64,000 nucleotides of DNA from Saccharopolyspora hirsuta (GCF_008630535.1 NZ_VWPH01000012.1:124001-188000); one strand, 5' to 3'; shown: positions 39,730 to 48,816, counted from the stretch's first letter. Program-made: numbers and translations. The notes: generated from the letters alone by a model not told the origin.

Positions 39730-40726
39730 AGCCCCCGCGGCCCACCGCCAGCGTTGCGAGGACCGCTCGGTGGTCGGCACCCGGCATCGGGAAGACCTCG
39801 AAGGACTGCGGGGTGATCTCCGGCGTGGTGAGGACGTGGTCGATCGCCACCGGCGGCGGGAACCAGCCCTCCGGCCAGGTGGCGCGCAGCCCCGCGCCGG
39901 TGGCCGCTGCGGCGTCGGTGTAGCCGCGGCCGATCAGGTCGCCGAGGCGGCTGTGGTCGAGCGTCGCGTTGAAGTCGCCCGCCAGCACGCGGGGCGTGCC
40001 GTCCAGCGGCAGCTGGCCCAGCTCGACCATCTCGCGCCGCCACACGTCGTAGGTGTCGCGCCCCATCGGGTACAGCGTGTGCACCGCGACGATCTCCACC
40101 GGCGGGCTGCCCGGCCGCTCCAGCAGCGCCGACGGCTGGGCGAGCGTCGAGCCCGGCACCAGGTCCAGCTCGCGCAGCGGGTAGCGCGCCGCGATCCCGG
40201 AGCCGTCCGCCTTCGGCCCCGCCTCGAACACCCGGTGCGGCAGTTCCGCGGCCAACCCCGCGGCGTCCAGCCGGTCGACCAGCTCCGGGGTGAGCTCCTG
40301 CAGGCTGAGCACGTCGACCTGGTTCCGCCGCACCAGCTCCACGACCTTCTCCGCGTCCGCCTGCCCGAAGTAGGCGTTGACCGACAGCACGCGCAGCGGA
40401 ACGCCCTGCACCGGCGCGGTGCTCGACATCGCCCGCGGCACCACGGTGAACGCCAGCAGCGCCGTCACCAGGCCGACGACCAGCGCCGTCAGCCAGCGCC
40501 GCAGCAGGAGCCCGAGCAGCGCGAGCACCGCGCCGACCAGCGCGGCGTACGGCGTCAGCGCCACCAGCGCCACGGTGTAGCGGTCGAACTCCAGCCCGCC
40601 CAGCGGTAGCGCCGCCCAGGCGAGGAAGCCGAGGCTCAGCAGCACCAGCAGGACGGTCAGCACCCGCCCGCCCGGCTTGCGCGGTTCCAGCTCCTCTTCC
40701 GGCTGGTCGACCAACGTCCGAGTCAC
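39725..40726 (-). CDS. endonuclease/exonuclease/phosphatase-family membrane protein, 333 aa
   Basis: Three hydrophobic segments (about 22-42, 52-72 and 78-98) precede an extracytoplasmic EEP domain starting LRVLSVNAYFGQAD, with the metal Glu in LSLQELTPE, then VAVHTLYP, VLAGDFNATLDH and the final GADHRAVLATL (catalytic His). The fold covers nucleases, sphingomyelinases and phosphoinositide phosphatases. Its substrate outside the membrane is unknown. The GTG at 40726 has AGGGGG upstream. Confidence 0.88.
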   Translation of the reverse strand: MTRTLVDQPEEELEPRKPGGRVLTVLLVLLSLGFLAWAALPLGGLEFDRYTVALVALTPYAALVGAVLALLGLLLRRWLTALVVGLVTALLAFTVVPRAMSSTAPVQGVPLRVLSVNAYFGQADAEKVVELVRRNQVDVLSLQELTPELVDRLDAAGLAAELPHRVFEAGPKADGSGIAARYPLRELDLVPGSTLAQPSALLERPGSPPVEIVAVHTLYPMGRDTYDVWRREMVELGQLPLDGTPRVLAGDFNATLDHSRLGDLIGRGYTDAAAATGAGLRATWPEGWFPPPVAIDHVLTTPEITPQSFEVFPMPGADHRAVLATLAVGRGGS

Positions 40727-40829
40727 CCGCGACCCCCTGTCATCCGGCGCACCAAGCCTGTCAGCGCGCTGTGCGCGAGCTGTCAGCGCCCCTCCGGACA
40801 GTGGATGCGCAAGCCCTTGAGGAGGTTGC

Positions 40830-41777
40830 ATGTCATACGCGATCCAGGCCGAAGGTCTGGTCAAACGCTTCGGCTCCACCACCGCGCTGGCCGGGGTCGA
40901 CCTCGCCGTGCCCGCCGGGACGATCCTCGGCGTGCTCGGCCCCAACGGCGCGGGCAAGACCACCGCGGTGCGCATCCTGGCCACCCTGCTGCGACCGGAC
41001 GCCGGGACCGCCACCGTCGCGGGCTGCGACGTGCTCCGCCAGCCGGTCGCGGTGCGCAGCCGCATCGGGTTGACCGGCCAGTACGCCTCGGTGGACGAGG
41101 AGCTGACCGGGGTGGAGAACCTGGTGCTGATCGGCCGCCTGCTGGAGATGCCGCGACGCGACGCGAAGGCGCGCGCCGCCGAGCTGCTGGAGCGCTTCGG
41201 GCTCACCGATGCGGGCGGGCGCGCGATCAAGACCTACTCCGGCGGGATGCGCCGCCGCCTGGACCTGGCGGCCAGCCTGGTGGGCCGCCCCGAGATCCTC
41301 TACCTGGACGAGCCGACCACCGGGCTGGACCCGCGCAGCCGCAACCAGGTCTGGGACATGGTCCGCGACCTGACCGGCGAGGGCGTCACGGTGCTGCTGA
41401 CCACCCAGTACCTGGAGGAGGCCGATCAGCTGGCCGACCGGATCAGCGTGATCGACCGCGGCCGGGTCGTCGCGGACGGCCGCGCCGACGAGCTCAAGCG
41501 CCGCACCGGCGGGCAGACCTTGCAGGTGCGCCCGACCGACCTGGCGAACGTGCCCGCGGTGCGCCGGATCCTCGCCGAGCTGACCGGCGCGGAACCTTCC
41601 ACGCACGACGAGAGCGGGCTGCTCACCACCCCGGTGGACGACCCGGTCCTGCTGTCCACCCTGGTGCGCCGCCTAGACGACGCGGGGATCACCGCGGACG
41701 AACTCGCCCTGCGCCTGCCGAGCCTGGACGAGGTCTTCCTCGCCATCACCGGCAAACCCACCGAGGAGGCAGCGTGA
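40830..41777 (+). CDS. DrrA-type ABC transporter ATP-binding protein, 315 aa
   Basis: Walker A GPNGAGKTTAVRIL, Q-loop GLTGQYASVDEELTG, signature YSGGMRRRLDLA, Walker B ILYLDEPTTGLDPRSR and H-region LLTTQYLEEADQLADR are all intact. A DrrA-like C-terminal region (ADELKRRTGGQTLQV, LRLPSLDEVFLAITG) places it with daunorubicin-resistance-type exporters of drugs or lipids. GAGGAGG precedes the ATG. It is coupled to the permease by a GTGA overlap. Confidence 0.93.
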   Translation: MSYAIQAEGLVKRFGSTTALAGVDLAVPAGTILGVLGPNGAGKTTAVRILATLLRPDAGTATVAGCDVLRQPVAVRSRIGLTGQYASVDEELTGVENLVLIGRLLEMPRRDAKARAAELLERFGLTDAGGRAIKTYSGGMRRRLDLAASLVGRPEILYLDEPTTGLDPRSRNQVWDMVRDLTGEGVTVLLTTQYLEEADQLADRISVIDRGRVVADGRADELKRRTGGQTLQVRPTDLANVPAVRRILAELTGAEPSTHDESGLLTTPVDDPVLLSTLVRRLDDAGITADELALRLPSLDEVFLAITGKPTEEAA

Positions 41778-42658
41778 ACCGCACCTCAGGGGAACGTGGC
41801 GCAACCCAGCCACAAGAAACCCCGAAGCCCGAGATAGCCCTCCAACGCAACCACCACTGCGAATCGCGGAGAGGCGGAACTGCGCCTGCGCGCATCGGCC
41901 TGATCCGCGCGTTGCGGCACGGGTTGACGTTGGCGGGCCGGAGCGTGCTGAAGATCCGCAAGTCCCCCGAGGGACTGATCGACGTCACCATCCAGCCGAT
42001 CCTGTTCCTGGTCATGTTCGTCTACCTCTTCGGCGGCGCGATCGCCGGGGACACCGCCTCCTACCTGCAGGTCACGCTGCCCGGCGTGATGGCGATGAAC
42101 ATGGTCTTCGGCAGCCTCGGCACCGGGATGGCGCTCAACACCGACATCAACAAGGGCGTCTTCGACCGGTTCCGCAGCCTGCCGGTGGCGCGCTCGGCCC
42201 CGCTGATCGGGGCGGTGCTCGGCGACATCGTGCGCTACCTGGTGTCGCTGGCGGTCCTGCTGGTGTTCGCCTGGATCATGGGCTTCCGGATCCAGACCGA
42301 CCCGGTGTCCGCGCTGCTCGCGATCGTGGTGGTGATCGCCTTCGCGCTGGCGATGTGCTGGATCACGGTGTTCCTCGGGATGCTGATCAAGAGCCAGCAG
42401 GCCGTGCCCGGCGTGGCGATGGCGTTCATGTTCCCGCTCACCATGGGCAGCAACGTGTTCGTCCCGACCGAGACGATGCCGGGCTGGCTGCAGGCCTGGG
42501 TGGGCATCAACCCGGTCACCCAGCTCGCGGACACCGCCCGGGGGCTGATGATCGGCGGGCCGGTCCTGGGGCCGCTGACGGCAACCCTGATCTGGATGGT
42601 GGCCATCGTGGCGGTGTTCTTCCCGCTGGCCATGTGGGCTTATCGCCGCCGGGTGTGA
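41774..42658 (+). CDS. DrrB-type ABC-2 permease with a repeat-derived N-terminus, 294 aa
   Basis: Residues from about 42 on are a normal DrrB-like ABC-2 permease: LRHGLTLAGRSVLKIRKSPE, then six helices including ITVFLGMLIKSQQAVPG and NPVTQLADTARGLM. The first 35 or so residues (NRTSGERGATQPQETPK and following) are Pro/Arg/His-rich and encoded by a 101-bp repeat that also lies at 52621-52722. The GTG at 41774 overlaps the ATPase stop (GTGA), and no other ATG or GTG start with a ribosome site lies before the conserved part, so the extension is probably translated. Confidence 0.88.
   Translation: MNRTSGERGATQPQETPKPEIALQRNHHCESRRGGTAPARIGLIRALRHGLTLAGRSVLKIRKSPEGLIDVTIQPILFLVMFVYLFGGAIAGDTASYLQVTLPGVMAMNMVFGSLGTGMALNTDINKGVFDRFRSLPVARSAPLIGAVLGDIVRYLVSLAVLLVFAWIMGFRIQTDPVSALLAIVVVIAFALAMCWITVFLGMLIKSQQAVPGVAMAFMFPLTMGSNVFVPTETMPGWLQAWVGINPVTQLADTARGLMIGGPVLGPLTATLIWMVAIVAVFFPLAMWAYRRRV
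41777..41877 (+). repeat. junction-inserted coding repeat, copy A
   Basis: 101 bp from AACCGCACCTCAGGGGAACG to CGCGGAGAGGCGG, about 85 per cent identical by eye to the reverse complement of 52621-52722 with one or two short indels. Here it follows the GTG start codon directly and keeps the permease reading frame open. Confidence 0.85.
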
Positions 42659-42783
42659 GTCGTGGGGCGGTTCCTCCCTTGGTCGGGGGTGGGGGGAACC
42701 GCCTTTCGCGCGCGGGTATCACCGCTTTGGGGTTCGGTGGTGGTACCGGGGTGGGGTTGGTGGGGAAAGTGCCGTTGGGCGCG

Positions 42784-42880
42784 GGGCTGGGTTTGGGCTC
42801 AAAGCGGTGGGTGGTCGGCTTGGGTGTGCTGCAGTTTCAATCGAAATTGCAGTCGTCACCACACCTCCAACGGCCGTCGT
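42784..42880. repeat. composite intergenic repeat, copy 2
   Basis: GGGCTGGGTTTGGGCTCAAA, GTCGGCTTGGG, the palindrome GCAGTTTCAATCGAAATTGC (42831-42850) and GTCGTCACCACACCTCCAAC repeat the order at 34289-34440. The gap 42659-43002 holds no gene. Downstream, TCTCGGACGACCGTC, CCTCGGACGATCGTC and CCTCGGGCGGTCGT form a short degenerate tandem at about 42890-42955. Confidence 0.75.
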
Positions 42881-43002
42881 AGGGCGTTGTCTCTCGGACG
42901 ACCGTCGTGAGTCGGTCCCCTCGGACGATCGTCCTGCCTGACCCTCGGGCGGTCGTGGTCGTTTCGGGGCTTGCGGGTGGTCGGGCTGGTTGTGGGGGGC
43001 TT

Positions 43003-46000
43003 TCACTCCTCCAGCGCTGCGCGGAGCTCTTCGAATGCCGCTTCGCGGGAGAGCGTTGCTCCGCTCTCCTTTGCTGCTTCGTGGGTTTCGCCGAGGGTTC
43101 GGAGCAGGTTGCGGACGTCCGGGTCACCTTCGTCGAGCTGGCCGCGCAGGGCTATTGCCAGGCCGAGCAGGTGTGCCGCTGATTCCGGGCGGTTCTGGGC
43201 GAATTCCGCGCACGCCGCCTGCTCCGCGATGGCCGCGGTCATCGGCATGTTTCGGAGGTCCAGGCCGATGACCAGCGCTTCGGACAGTTCCGCGCGTGCG
43301 GCGTCGAAGCGGCCTTCAGCGGTGTGCAGGCGGGCTTCGCAGAGCTTCACGAGCTGCTGGAGGGGCTGCGGGGTCACCGTCACGTCGCCGAGGATTTCGC
43401 GCAGGCGGGCCAGGTGCTCTCGGGCTTCCGCGTAGTTCCCGGTCAGGCGGGCCACTTCGACCAGTCCGCTCAGGGCACCAATGCGGTGGTGCGGGAAGAC
43501 GTTCCGGCCGGTTTCCTCGGCTCGCCGCAGCTGTTCCTGCGCGCCCTCCAGGTCGCCCGCGCGCAGGCGTTCGACACCGATCCGGGCCAGCACCGACACC
43601 AGGTCGTCGGTGCAGCGCAGTTCGCGCAGGGTGGCGGCGGATTCCTGCAGCGCCTCGATCGCGCCCTCGTGGTCGCCGCGCTGGGAGCGCAGTTCGGCCA
43701 GGATGTGGATCGTGCTCGCGGTTCCCCACCGGTCGCCGATCGCGCGGAACTCGGCGAGCGCGGCCAGCAGGTCCTTCTCCGCCGCACCGGGGTTCCCGGA
43801 GTGCTCGGAACCCCAAGCGCGGCAGTACAGCCCGGCGGCGCGCGACCACGGGCGCGGGTCCTGCAGCGCGGACTCCACACATCTGTCCATTTCGGACGGT
43901 GCACCGGAGAGCATCCAGGCCACCGGCTCCATCATCGCCGCGTACAGGTACCGGGACCGCGCCCCGGTGTCGCGGACCGCGGTCACCGCGTCGCGCAGGC
44001 GGGTGAACCAGTCCGGCTCGTCGGCGACCATCCGCAGCATCAGCTCGACCACCGCGCGGCTCTCCGGCGGGGCCGCGCCCGGCAGCGCGGCGACCGCGCT
44101 CAGCCGACCGGTCAGCTCCTCGTGCTGCGCGGCCATCGACCAGTACCAGCACAGCGCCGCCACCAGCCGGATCCCGCGGTCCGCGTCCCCGGACGAGGTC
44201 GCCTGGTGCAGCGCGGCGATGATGTTGTCGTGGTCGGCGTCGAGCCGGTCCATCCAGTCGATCTGCTCGGCCAGGTGCAGGTGCGGCGCGGCGCGCTCGG
44301 CGAAGTCGACGTAGTACGCGGTGTGCGAGGCGCGCAGGACGTCCTCCTCCCCCGCCGCGGCGAGCTGCTCGCCGCAGAAGGCGCGCACCGTCTCCAGCAT
44401 CCGGTAGCGCATGCCCTGGCCCGAATCCACCGCCTCCACCAGGGATTTCTCCACCAGCGACAGCAGCACGTAGAACGCGTCGCCGCTGGTGAGCTCGGCG
44501 TCGGCGCAGACCCCGGAGATCGCCTCCGGGGTGGCGCTCCCGGCGAACACCGACAGCCGCCGGGCCAGCGTCCGCTCCTGCTCGGTGAGCAGGTCCCAGC
44601 TCCACTCCACGACCGCGCGCAGCGTCCGGTGGCGCGGCATCGAGGTGCGGTTGCCGTTGGTGAGCAGGCGGAACCGGTCGTCCAGCCGGTCGGCGATCTG
44701 CCGCGCGCTCATCGCCCGCAGCCGGGCCGCGGCGAGCTCGATGGCCAGCGGCATGCCGTCCAACCGGCGGCAGATCTCCACGACGTCACCGATGTTGCCC
44801 TCGTCCAGCGAGAACCCGGGCCGCGCGGCCGCCGCCCGGTCCGCGAACAGCTGCACCGCCGCGGATTCCCCTGCCTCGGCGGTGGATTCCGGCAGCTCCA
44901 GCGGGCCGACGGGCAGCAGCCGCTCCCCGGCGACCGCCAGCGGCTCCCGGCTCGTCGCGAGCACCTGGAGCTGCGGCGAGCGGCCCAGGACCTCCTGCGC
45001 GAACTCGGCGACTGCGCCGATCACGTGCTCGCAGTTGTCCAGCACCAGCAACGTCGGTTCCGCCGCGAGCAGCTCCCCCACCCGGCTCAGGGCGTGCGCC
45101 TTCGGCGCTTCCAGCAGCCGGTTCTCGCGGACGCCCAGCGCGGTCAGCACCGCCGACGTCAGGTCCTGCTCGTCGCGCAGCGGCGCGAGCTCCACGAACC
45201 ACACCCGGCGGTCCGACATGCCAGCCGCGGTCTCGGTGGCCAGCCGCGTCTTCCCGGCACCACCCGGCCCGAACAGCGTGACCAGCCGAGCATCGGCCAG
45301 TTCCGCCCGCGTGCGCTCGATCTCGCGCTCCCGGCCGACGAAACTGCTCAACCGCGTCGGCAGCACGGCCGGGCTCGACGCCCGGCGCGGTTCGGGGCGC
45401 GGCGCGAGCGCGGGATCACCGCGCAGCATCGCGAGCTGCAGATCCTTCAACTCCTGCGACGGCTCCACGCCGAACTCGTCGTCCAGCCGACGCCGCAACG
45501 CCTCGAACACCGCTAGCGCGTCCGGCTGCCTCCCGCACGCGTAGAGCGCGCGGATGCGCAACGACGTGAGCCGCTCGCGCAGCGGATAACGCGCGCACAA
45601 GCCTTGCAGCTCGGGCACCAGGTCGACCTGGTGACCAGCGCGCAGATCCGCCTCGACCCGGTCTTCGAGCGCCGTGAGCCGCAGCTCGTCCAACCGCGCC
45701 ACCTGCGCCTCGGCGAACGGCGCGTCGGGGAAGTCCGCGAGCGCGCCGCCGCGCCACAGCGCCAGCGCCTCGCGGAGCGCGGCGGCAGCCGCGTCGACCT
45801 GGCCGTCGCGGAGCAGGCGGCGGCCATCGGCCGCGAGCCGCGCGAAGCGGTTGGTGTCGACGTCGTCGGGATCGACCAGGAGGGCGTAGCCCGACGGGTC
45901 GGAGCGGAGCTCCAGGGCGCCGTCGAGCGCGCGGCGCGCGCGGGAGACGAGCGACTGGAGCGCGTTGAGCGCGCCGGTCGGCTGGGCGGAGCCCCAGAGG

Positions 46001-46146
46001 TCGGCGATGAGCACCTCGGTGGCGATGGTGCGACCGGCTTCGAGCGCGAGCCGCGCGAGGAGCGTGCGGACCCGGAGGCCGCCGACGTCGACCGTCCGGC
46101 CGTCGGGGGTGTTCAGCCGGAATGGCCCCAGGAGCGCGACACGCAC
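43003..46146 (-). CDS. SARP/AfsR-like regulator with NB-ARC and TPR domains, 1047 aa
   Basis: Residues 1-90 are an OmpR-like DNA-binding domain and 91-245 the bacterial transcriptional activation domain (BTAD). From about 265 an NB-ARC ATPase follows (SFVGREREIERTRAEL, P-loop FGPGGAGKTRLATE, LLVLDNCEHVIG, GMPLAIELAAARL). About 600-1040 are TPR-like helical repeats. This is the AfsR/LAL-size architecture that activates secondary-metabolism genes when ATP and a ligand or phosphorylation signal are sensed. GTG at 46146 is used. No biosynthetic cluster adjoins it, so its target is unknown; the DrrAB-type exporter upstream is a candidate. Confidence 0.92.
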   Translation of the reverse strand: MRVALLGPFRLNTPDGRTVDVGGLRVRTLLARLALEAGRTIATEVLIADLWGSAQPTGALNALQSLVSRARRALDGALELRSDPSGYALLVDPDDVDTNRFARLAADGRRLLRDGQVDAAAAALREALALWRGGALADFPDAPFAEAQVARLDELRLTALEDRVEADLRAGHQVDLVPELQGLCARYPLRERLTSLRIRALYACGRQPDALAVFEALRRRLDDEFGVEPSQELKDLQLAMLRGDPALAPRPEPRRASSPAVLPTRLSSFVGREREIERTRAELADARLVTLFGPGGAGKTRLATETAAGMSDRRVWFVELAPLRDEQDLTSAVLTALGVRENRLLEAPKAHALSRVGELLAAEPTLLVLDNCEHVIGAVAEFAQEVLGRSPQLQVLATSREPLAVAGERLLPVGPLELPESTAEAGESAAVQLFADRAAAARPGFSLDEGNIGDVVEICRRLDGMPLAIELAAARLRAMSARQIADRLDDRFRLLTNGNRTSMPRHRTLRAVVEWSWDLLTEQERTLARRLSVFAGSATPEAISGVCADAELTSGDAFYVLLSLVEKSLVEAVDSGQGMRYRMLETVRAFCGEQLAAAGEEDVLRASHTAYYVDFAERAAPHLHLAEQIDWMDRLDADHDNIIAALHQATSSGDADRGIRLVAALCWYWSMAAQHEELTGRLSAVAALPGAAPPESRAVVELMLRMVADEPDWFTRLRDAVTAVRDTGARSRYLYAAMMEPVAWMLSGAPSEMDRCVESALQDPRPWSRAAGLYCRAWGSEHSGNPGAAEKDLLAALAEFRAIGDRWGTASTIHILAELRSQRGDHEGAIEALQESAATLRELRCTDDLVSVLARIGVERLRAGDLEGAQEQLRRAEETGRNVFPHHRIGALSGLVEVARLTGNYAEAREHLARLREILGDVTVTPQPLQQLVKLCEARLHTAEGRFDAARAELSEALVIGLDLRNMPMTAAIAEQAACAEFAQNRPESAAHLLGLAIALRGQLDEGDPDVRNLLRTLGETHEAAKESGATLSREAAFEELRAALEE

Positions 46147-46193
46147 CTGCCCAGCTTCTCAAAAACCCCGGACCGGATGCTCGCAAATATGCG

Positions 46194-46239
46194 GTCGTGA
46201 GTGCGTAACAGTGTTCGAACACTGTTACGCACTCACGAC
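46194..46239. terminator. perfect 46-bp palindrome overlapping a stop codon
   Basis: GTCGTGAGTGCGTAACAGTG and three further bases at 46194-46216 pair with 46217-46239 without mismatch or loop. The stop codon of the gene at 46233-47132 lies in the right arm. It shares ends with 21231-21276. Confidence 0.75.
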
Positions 46240-47132
46240 CCCCAGCGGCCGTTCCGGCGCAGCACCGAGACAGCGGCGACCGTGGCGTGGCCGCGCCACT
46301 CCAGGGACGCCGCGTCCGAGTAGCTGGTGAAGTCCACCGCCCAGCCGCCGTCCGGGAGCTGCCCGCGCTCCAGCCGGTCCAGGTCGGCGGAGACGGCTCC
46401 GGGGTCGAGCAGGACGCGGACCGGGCGGTCGGGTTCGGGCGCGTAGTCGAGGAGGTGGAGGGTTTCGCCCTCGGCTCCGCCGACGACGGCGACCGCGCCG
46501 TCGCGCGGGACGAACTGGCCGAGGTGGTCGAGCAGGTCGCGCGCCTCCGGGTGGGTGTCGGAGGCGGCGTCGACGAGCTGGAGGGCGAAGGAGAGGACGT
46601 AGGCGAAGGGGGCCTCCTCGATCCGGCGGATCGCGTCGAAGCAGTACCGCGTCGCCGTCTCCAGCCACGGGTGGTCGCGGACCGACCCGTCCCAGCGCGC
46701 GAGGCGGTGCGCCTGCGCCACCACGGCCGCGGTGATCTGCAGCGACGACTCCTCGGGGTTCGCCTGGACCCAGAACGGGGCGCAGGCCGCGGGGTCGCTG
46801 ACCGGCAGCGCGAAGGGCAGGCCGCCGTCGGGGAGCGTCGCGGTGTTCAGCCAGTCGAGGAGCGCTGCGGTGTGCGGGGAGTTCGCGGCTTCGGCGTCCA
46901 CGAGCGCTTCGAAGGCGTGCAGCGCGCCACCGGGCTGGCTCTCCGGCGCTCGGAGGTCCGGTTCCAGGCCCCACCCGTAGCCGCCGTCGGGATTCCGGTA
47001 GCCGTCGAGCGCGCTGACGACCGCCTGGCGAGCGGCCTCGCCACCGCTGGTCAGGGCCTCGAAGCGCCGCCGGTCGAGGATTCTCGCGTGCGAGGTCAGG
47101 AACGTCCTCGCACGGCCCAGGTCGATGCTCAT
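46233..47132 (-). CDS. terpenoid-cyclase/prenyltransferase-fold protein, 299 aa
   Basis: Repeats of the form GYRNPDGGYGWGLEPD, LNTATLPDGGLPFALP and LERGQLPDGGWAVDF are QW-like units of the alpha/alpha toroid found in squalene cyclases and prenyltransferases. The cyclase DxDD acid motif is not visible and the protein is half the usual length, so enzymatic cyclisation is unlikely. It may be a regulator or binding domain. Start ATG at 47132 with AGGGTG upstream. The AraC-like gene lies 50 bases upstream. Confidence 0.7.
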   Translation of the reverse strand: MSIDLGRARTFLTSHARILDRRRFEALTSGGEAARQAVVSALDGYRNPDGGYGWGLEPDLRAPESQPGGALHAFEALVDAEAANSPHTAALLDWLNTATLPDGGLPFALPVSDPAACAPFWVQANPEESSLQITAAVVAQAHRLARWDGSVRDHPWLETATRYCFDAIRRIEEAPFAYVLSFALQLVDAASDTHPEARDLLDHLGQFVPRDGAVAVVGGAEGETLHLLDYAPEPDRPVRVLLDPGAVSADLDRLERGQLPDGGWAVDFTSYSDAASLEWRGHATVAAVSVLRRNGRWGS

Positions 47133-47182
47133 ACCAGCACCCTGGCATCCGCGAGCCCGGCCCGGCTTGGACGAATCGGCCA

Positions 47183-47854
47183 CTACCCGATGAGCGCGGC
47201 GGGGGTCCGCCCCGCGAGCCGCTTGGCCTCGCGGGTGAAGTGGGCCTGGTCGACGTAGCCCGCGGTCGCGGCGGCCTCGGCCAGCGGCAACCCCGACCTC
47301 GCCAGGTGGAGCGCGCGCTGGAAGCGGTGGATCTGCGCGAGGGACTTCGGGCCGTAGCCGAAGACCCGGTTGCTGAGCCTGCGCAACGACCGTTCCGACA
47401 GGTCGTGGAGCTGCGCCGTCTCCCGCACGCTCAGCCCGTCGCGGGCCGCGCGGTCCAAGGAGGCCGCGAGGCGCAAGGCCGAGCGGTCGGGGTCGGCGCG
47501 GGTCCACAAGTCGATGAAGACCTGCTCGAGGGCATCGGCCGCGCCGACCTCGAACGACCGCGCGGGGAGAGCGACCAGCTCGGACAGCGCGACCCGCCGG
47601 TCGGTCAGCTCGTCGGCGGGGACGCCCAGCAGCGCGTGGGCCACGCCCGGGGCGAGCCGGAGACCCCAGGCCACCTCGCCCGGCACGCTCTCGAAGGACA
47701 TGGCCCGGGTGTCGGCACCCGCGACGACCAGGTGGTTCTGGAACCACATCAGGTCCAGCACGCCGTCCGGGACGACGTGCTTGTGCCCGTCCGACAGCAC
47801 GCGCCACAGCGTCGCCCCGGTCCTGGGGCCGCGTCGCGCCGCGTAGCTGGCCAC
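47183..47854 (-). CDS. AraC-family transcription regulator, 223 aa
   Basis: The C-terminal 100 residues carry the double HTH of AraC: LSVRETAQLHDLSERSLRRL and LPLAEAAATAGYVDQAHFTR, linked by VFGYGPKSLAQIHRFQRALH. The N-terminus (WRVLSDGHKHVVPDGVLDLM) is the small beta-barrel sensing domain, DUF6597-like. The GTG at 47854 has GGAGGTGGAA upstream, better than the longer alternatives. It probably controls the downstream toroid protein or a nearby gene. Confidence 0.9.
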   Translation of the reverse strand: MASYAARRGPRTGATLWRVLSDGHKHVVPDGVLDLMWFQNHLVVAGADTRAMSFESVPGEVAWGLRLAPGVAHALLGVPADELTDRRVALSELVALPARSFEVGAADALEQVFIDLWTRADPDRSALRLAASLDRAARDGLSVRETAQLHDLSERSLRRLSNRVFGYGPKSLAQIHRFQRALHLARSGLPLAEAAATAGYVDQAHFTREAKRLAGRTPAALIG

Positions 47855-48054
47855 GGTTCCACCTCCATCCGTTCGGCCGATCGTAGGCGTGATCCGACCC
47901 TCAAAGCAGGCGTAGCAGTGGCATAGATCACTGCCCGTGCGGCTGGAGTGCGCCGAACGGCTGGAATCATGGAACAAACGGACATTTATTCCGATCAACG
48001 TTCCGCTTGTGCCGCGACCGCCGCGGCGGAGCACCCCTACCCGGAGCCGCTCGA

Positions 48055-48780
48055 ATGGATCTGACGACGTTAGCCGCCACCTCCGCCGAACCGACCGGCT
48101 TCACCGCCTGGGTGATCTCCGTGATGGAAGCGCTCGGCGGCCCCGGCGCCGGGGCCATCGTCGCCCTGGAGAACCTGTTCCCGCCGATCCCGTCCGAGGT
48201 GATCCTGCCGCTGGCCGGGTTCACCGCCAGCCAGGGCGGCATGACCGTCATCGGCGCGATCCTGTGGACCACGCTCGGCTCGCTGGTCGGCGCCCTCGCG
48301 CTCTACGGCATCGGCGCCACGCTGGGCCGCGACCGCACCCGCGCCATCGCGGCGAAGCTGCCGCTGGTCAAGATCGCCGACATCGACAAGACCGAGGCGT
48401 GGTTCGCCAAGCACGGCGTCAAGGCGGTGTTCTTCGGCCGCATGATCCCGCTGTTCCGCAGCTTCATCTCGCTGCCCGCCGGCGTCGAGCGCATGCGCGT
48501 GAGCACCTTCGCGCTGTTCACCACCCTCGGCAGCCTGATCTGGAACACGGTCTTCGTGCTCGCGGGCTACCTGCTGGGCGAGAGCTGGTACCTGGTCGAG
48601 CAGTACGCCGGGGTGTTCTCCAAGGCGGTGCTGGTCGTGGCGGTCCTCGCCGTGGTGGCCTTCGTGGTGGTCCGCATCCGCAACAACCGCAGCGACACCG
48701 AGCCCGACGACGTGCCCACGGTCCAGTTCGCCCGGGTCTCCGCGGAAGCCCCCACCGAGGAGTTCCGCCGCCTCCGCTGA
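48055..48780 (+). CDS. DedA-family membrane protein, 241 aa
   Basis: The DedA/SNARE-associated core is clear: ALENLFPPIPSEVILPLAGF, the LGSLVGALALYGIGATLGRD segment, and the conserved FFGRMIPLFRSFISLPAGVE and FALFTTLGSLIWNTVFVLAG. DedA proteins are lipid (undecaprenyl phosphate or phospholipid) flippases and support envelope homeostasis. A cytoplasmic acidic tail of about 40 residues closes the protein. ATG at 48055 with GGAG nine bases upstream. Confidence 0.92.
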   Translation: MDLTTLAATSAEPTGFTAWVISVMEALGGPGAGAIVALENLFPPIPSEVILPLAGFTASQGGMTVIGAILWTTLGSLVGALALYGIGATLGRDRTRAIAAKLPLVKIADIDKTEAWFAKHGVKAVFFGRMIPLFRSFISLPAGVERMRVSTFALFTTLGSLIWNTVFVLAGYLLGESWYLVEQYAGVFSKAVLVVAVLAVVAFVVVRIRNNRSDTEPDDVPTVQFARVSAEAPTEEFRRLR

Positions 48781-48816
48781 CACCGGACCCCTCCGCCGGG
48801 CCCCTGACCAGGGCTT

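Noticed and set aside
42890..42955. Attenuator or riboswitch after the DrrB-like gene
   Set aside because: The CTCGGACGAYCGTC runs are a degenerate tandem repeat without a consistent stem or a gene downstream on the same strand.
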